DNA from: Lactococcus petauri
GTDB lineage: Bacteria; Bacillota; Bacilli; Lactobacillales; Streptococcaceae
DNA: 64,000 nucleotides
Direction of reading: 5' to 3'
Assembly (NCBI RefSeq): GCF_002154895.1
Contig: NZ_MUIZ01000001.1
Coordinates: 248,001-312,000 of the forward strand
The notes under the pieces were generated by a model. That model was not told the DNA's origin. It did no database searches and saw only the letters and a program-made list of their open reading frames with translations. The translations under genes and the position numbers were made by a program. This document shows, in pieces, positions 63,301 through 64,000 of the stretch (within the stretch, counting starts at the first letter, position 1; every line of letters begins with the position of its first letter).

Positions 63301-64000
63301 ATGACTTACAAATTTATCTCATGGAATATTGATTCGTTGAACGCGGCATTGACCGGTACGAGTGATCGTGCAGCTCTATCAATGGCTGTGGTTGACCAAC
63401 TTGCCACATCTGAAGCCGATGTTATCGCTATTCAAGAAACCAAGCTCAATGGTGACCTCAAAAAAACAAACAAAGTATTTGATGTTTTAGCCAGCCATTT
63501 CCCAGAATATGAAATTGTTCACCGTATCAGTACACCACCTGCACGTAAAGGTTACTCGGGAACGATGTTTCTTTATAAGAAAAGTTTGCCTGAACCAATC
63601 ATCACCATGCCTGAGATTGGAGCGCCAGAGCCCATGGATAGCGAAGGTCGTATCATCACCTTAGAATTCCCCGAGTTTTTCATCACAACAGTTTACACAC
63701 CAAATGCGGGTGATGGTCTTAACCGTTTGGACTTACGTGGACAATGGGATGATCAATATCGCGCCTACTTACAAATGCTTGACCTCCAAAAACCTGTCTT
63801 AGCATGTGGTGATTTTAATGCTGCTTACACAGAAATCGATCTTGCCAATCCTAAAGGAAACCGTAATTCTGCCGGATTTACTGATCAAGAACGTGAAAAG
63901 TTTGGGCTTTTATTAGCTGCTGGATTTACAGACAGCTTCCGTAAAATTCATGGCAATGTAGAAAGTTACTATGCGCCAGACCGTAGTATCTACACATGGT
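63301..64000 (+). CDS. exoA: Exodeoxyribonuclease III family (ExoA), cut by window end
   Basis: The first 233 codons are visible; the frame is open at the right edge. FISWNIDSLNAAL, IAIQETKLNG (Mg-binding Glu), RKGYSGTMF, VYTPNAGDG, and ACGDFNAAYTEIDLANP are the AP-endonuclease/ExoIII active-site segments, closest to pneumococcal ExoA. It cuts abasic sites and degrades 3' ends in base excision repair. AAAAGGA precedes the ATG. Only the last 40 or so residues are missing. Confidence 0.93.
   Translation, partial: MTYKFISWNIDSLNAALTGTSDRAALSMAVVDQLATSEADVIAIQETKLNGDLKKTNKVFDVLASHFPEYEIVHRISTPPARKGYSGTMFLYKKSLPEPIITMPEIGAPEPMDSEGRIITLEFPEFFITTVYTPNAGDGLNRLDLRGQWDDQYRAYLQMLDLQKPVLACGDFNAAYTEIDLANPKGNRNSAGFTDQEREKFGLLLAAGFTDSFRKIHGNVESYYAPDRSIYTW

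Overview
The window is an AT-rich, gene-dense chromosomal segment of a Lactococcus-like member of the Streptococcaceae. Evidence: the divergent pepQ-ccpA pair, the gpsB-rnpB-RNA methyltransferase-mapZ block known from streptococci, a preQ1-II riboswitch (a class typical of this family) ahead of queT, an rsmH-ftsL-pbpX division operon, PepV, and a low-GC ribosome binding site style. Three FemAB-type transferases hint at a three-residue peptidoglycan bridge, which would fit the L. garvieae group better than L. lactis, but species is inference. I see no transposase, prophage, CRISPR array or plasmid gene.

Layout. 1-3.1 kb: start of the division operon (pbpX partial, ftsL, rsmH), a FemAB transferase and tRNA-Gln. 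3.1-7.9 kb: DUF2969, thioredoxin, mutS2-cvpA, ferredoxin-NADP reductase. 8-11.2 kb: two more FemAB transferases and a tandem DUF805 membrane protein. 11.2-19 kb: recN-argR-tlyA-ispA, a 58-aa protein, glycerate kinase, xseB-xseA-folD. 19-24 kb: PF06541 membrane protein, an SMR exporter behind an attenuator-like leader, pnuC, an Spx paralogue, acpS-alr. 23.7-27.6 kb: mupG-murQ-murP for muramyl sugar recycling. 27.8-38.4 kb: pepV, mutY, a YxeA protein, uvrC, a DUF817 protein, a heavy-metal ATPase with a CmtR-like repressor, purB, aroD. 38.5-41.9 kb: tRNA-fMet, csp, ccpA/pepQ, arsC. 41.9-48.6 kb: a sugar island (RpiR regulator; 6-phosphogluconate dehydrogenase, beta-glucoside PTS, GH1 6-phospho-beta-glucosidase, gluconokinase). 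48.6-56 kb: mapZ, RNA methyltransferase, rnpB, gpsB, holA, ftsK. 56-64 kb: a universal stress protein, an ankyrin lipoprotein, a HAD phosphatase, queT, an SDR with a Tad2-like (DUF2829) partner, another SDR, metG and a partial exonuclease III.

Two themes stand out. First, about a dozen genes start 6-7 nt after a (mostly extended) -10 box and have no usable Shine-Dalgarno sequence, so they look leaderless. Second, the sugar island has every step needed to import a beta-glucosyl-gluconate (for example cellobionate) by PTS, split it, phosphorylate the gluconate and decarboxylate it, yet has no gluconate permease. Most regulation read from sequence is catabolite control (cre sites at mupG, ccpA, pepV and the sugar island), the preQ1-II switch, and dyads at the division operon, the metal repressor and the HAD gene.
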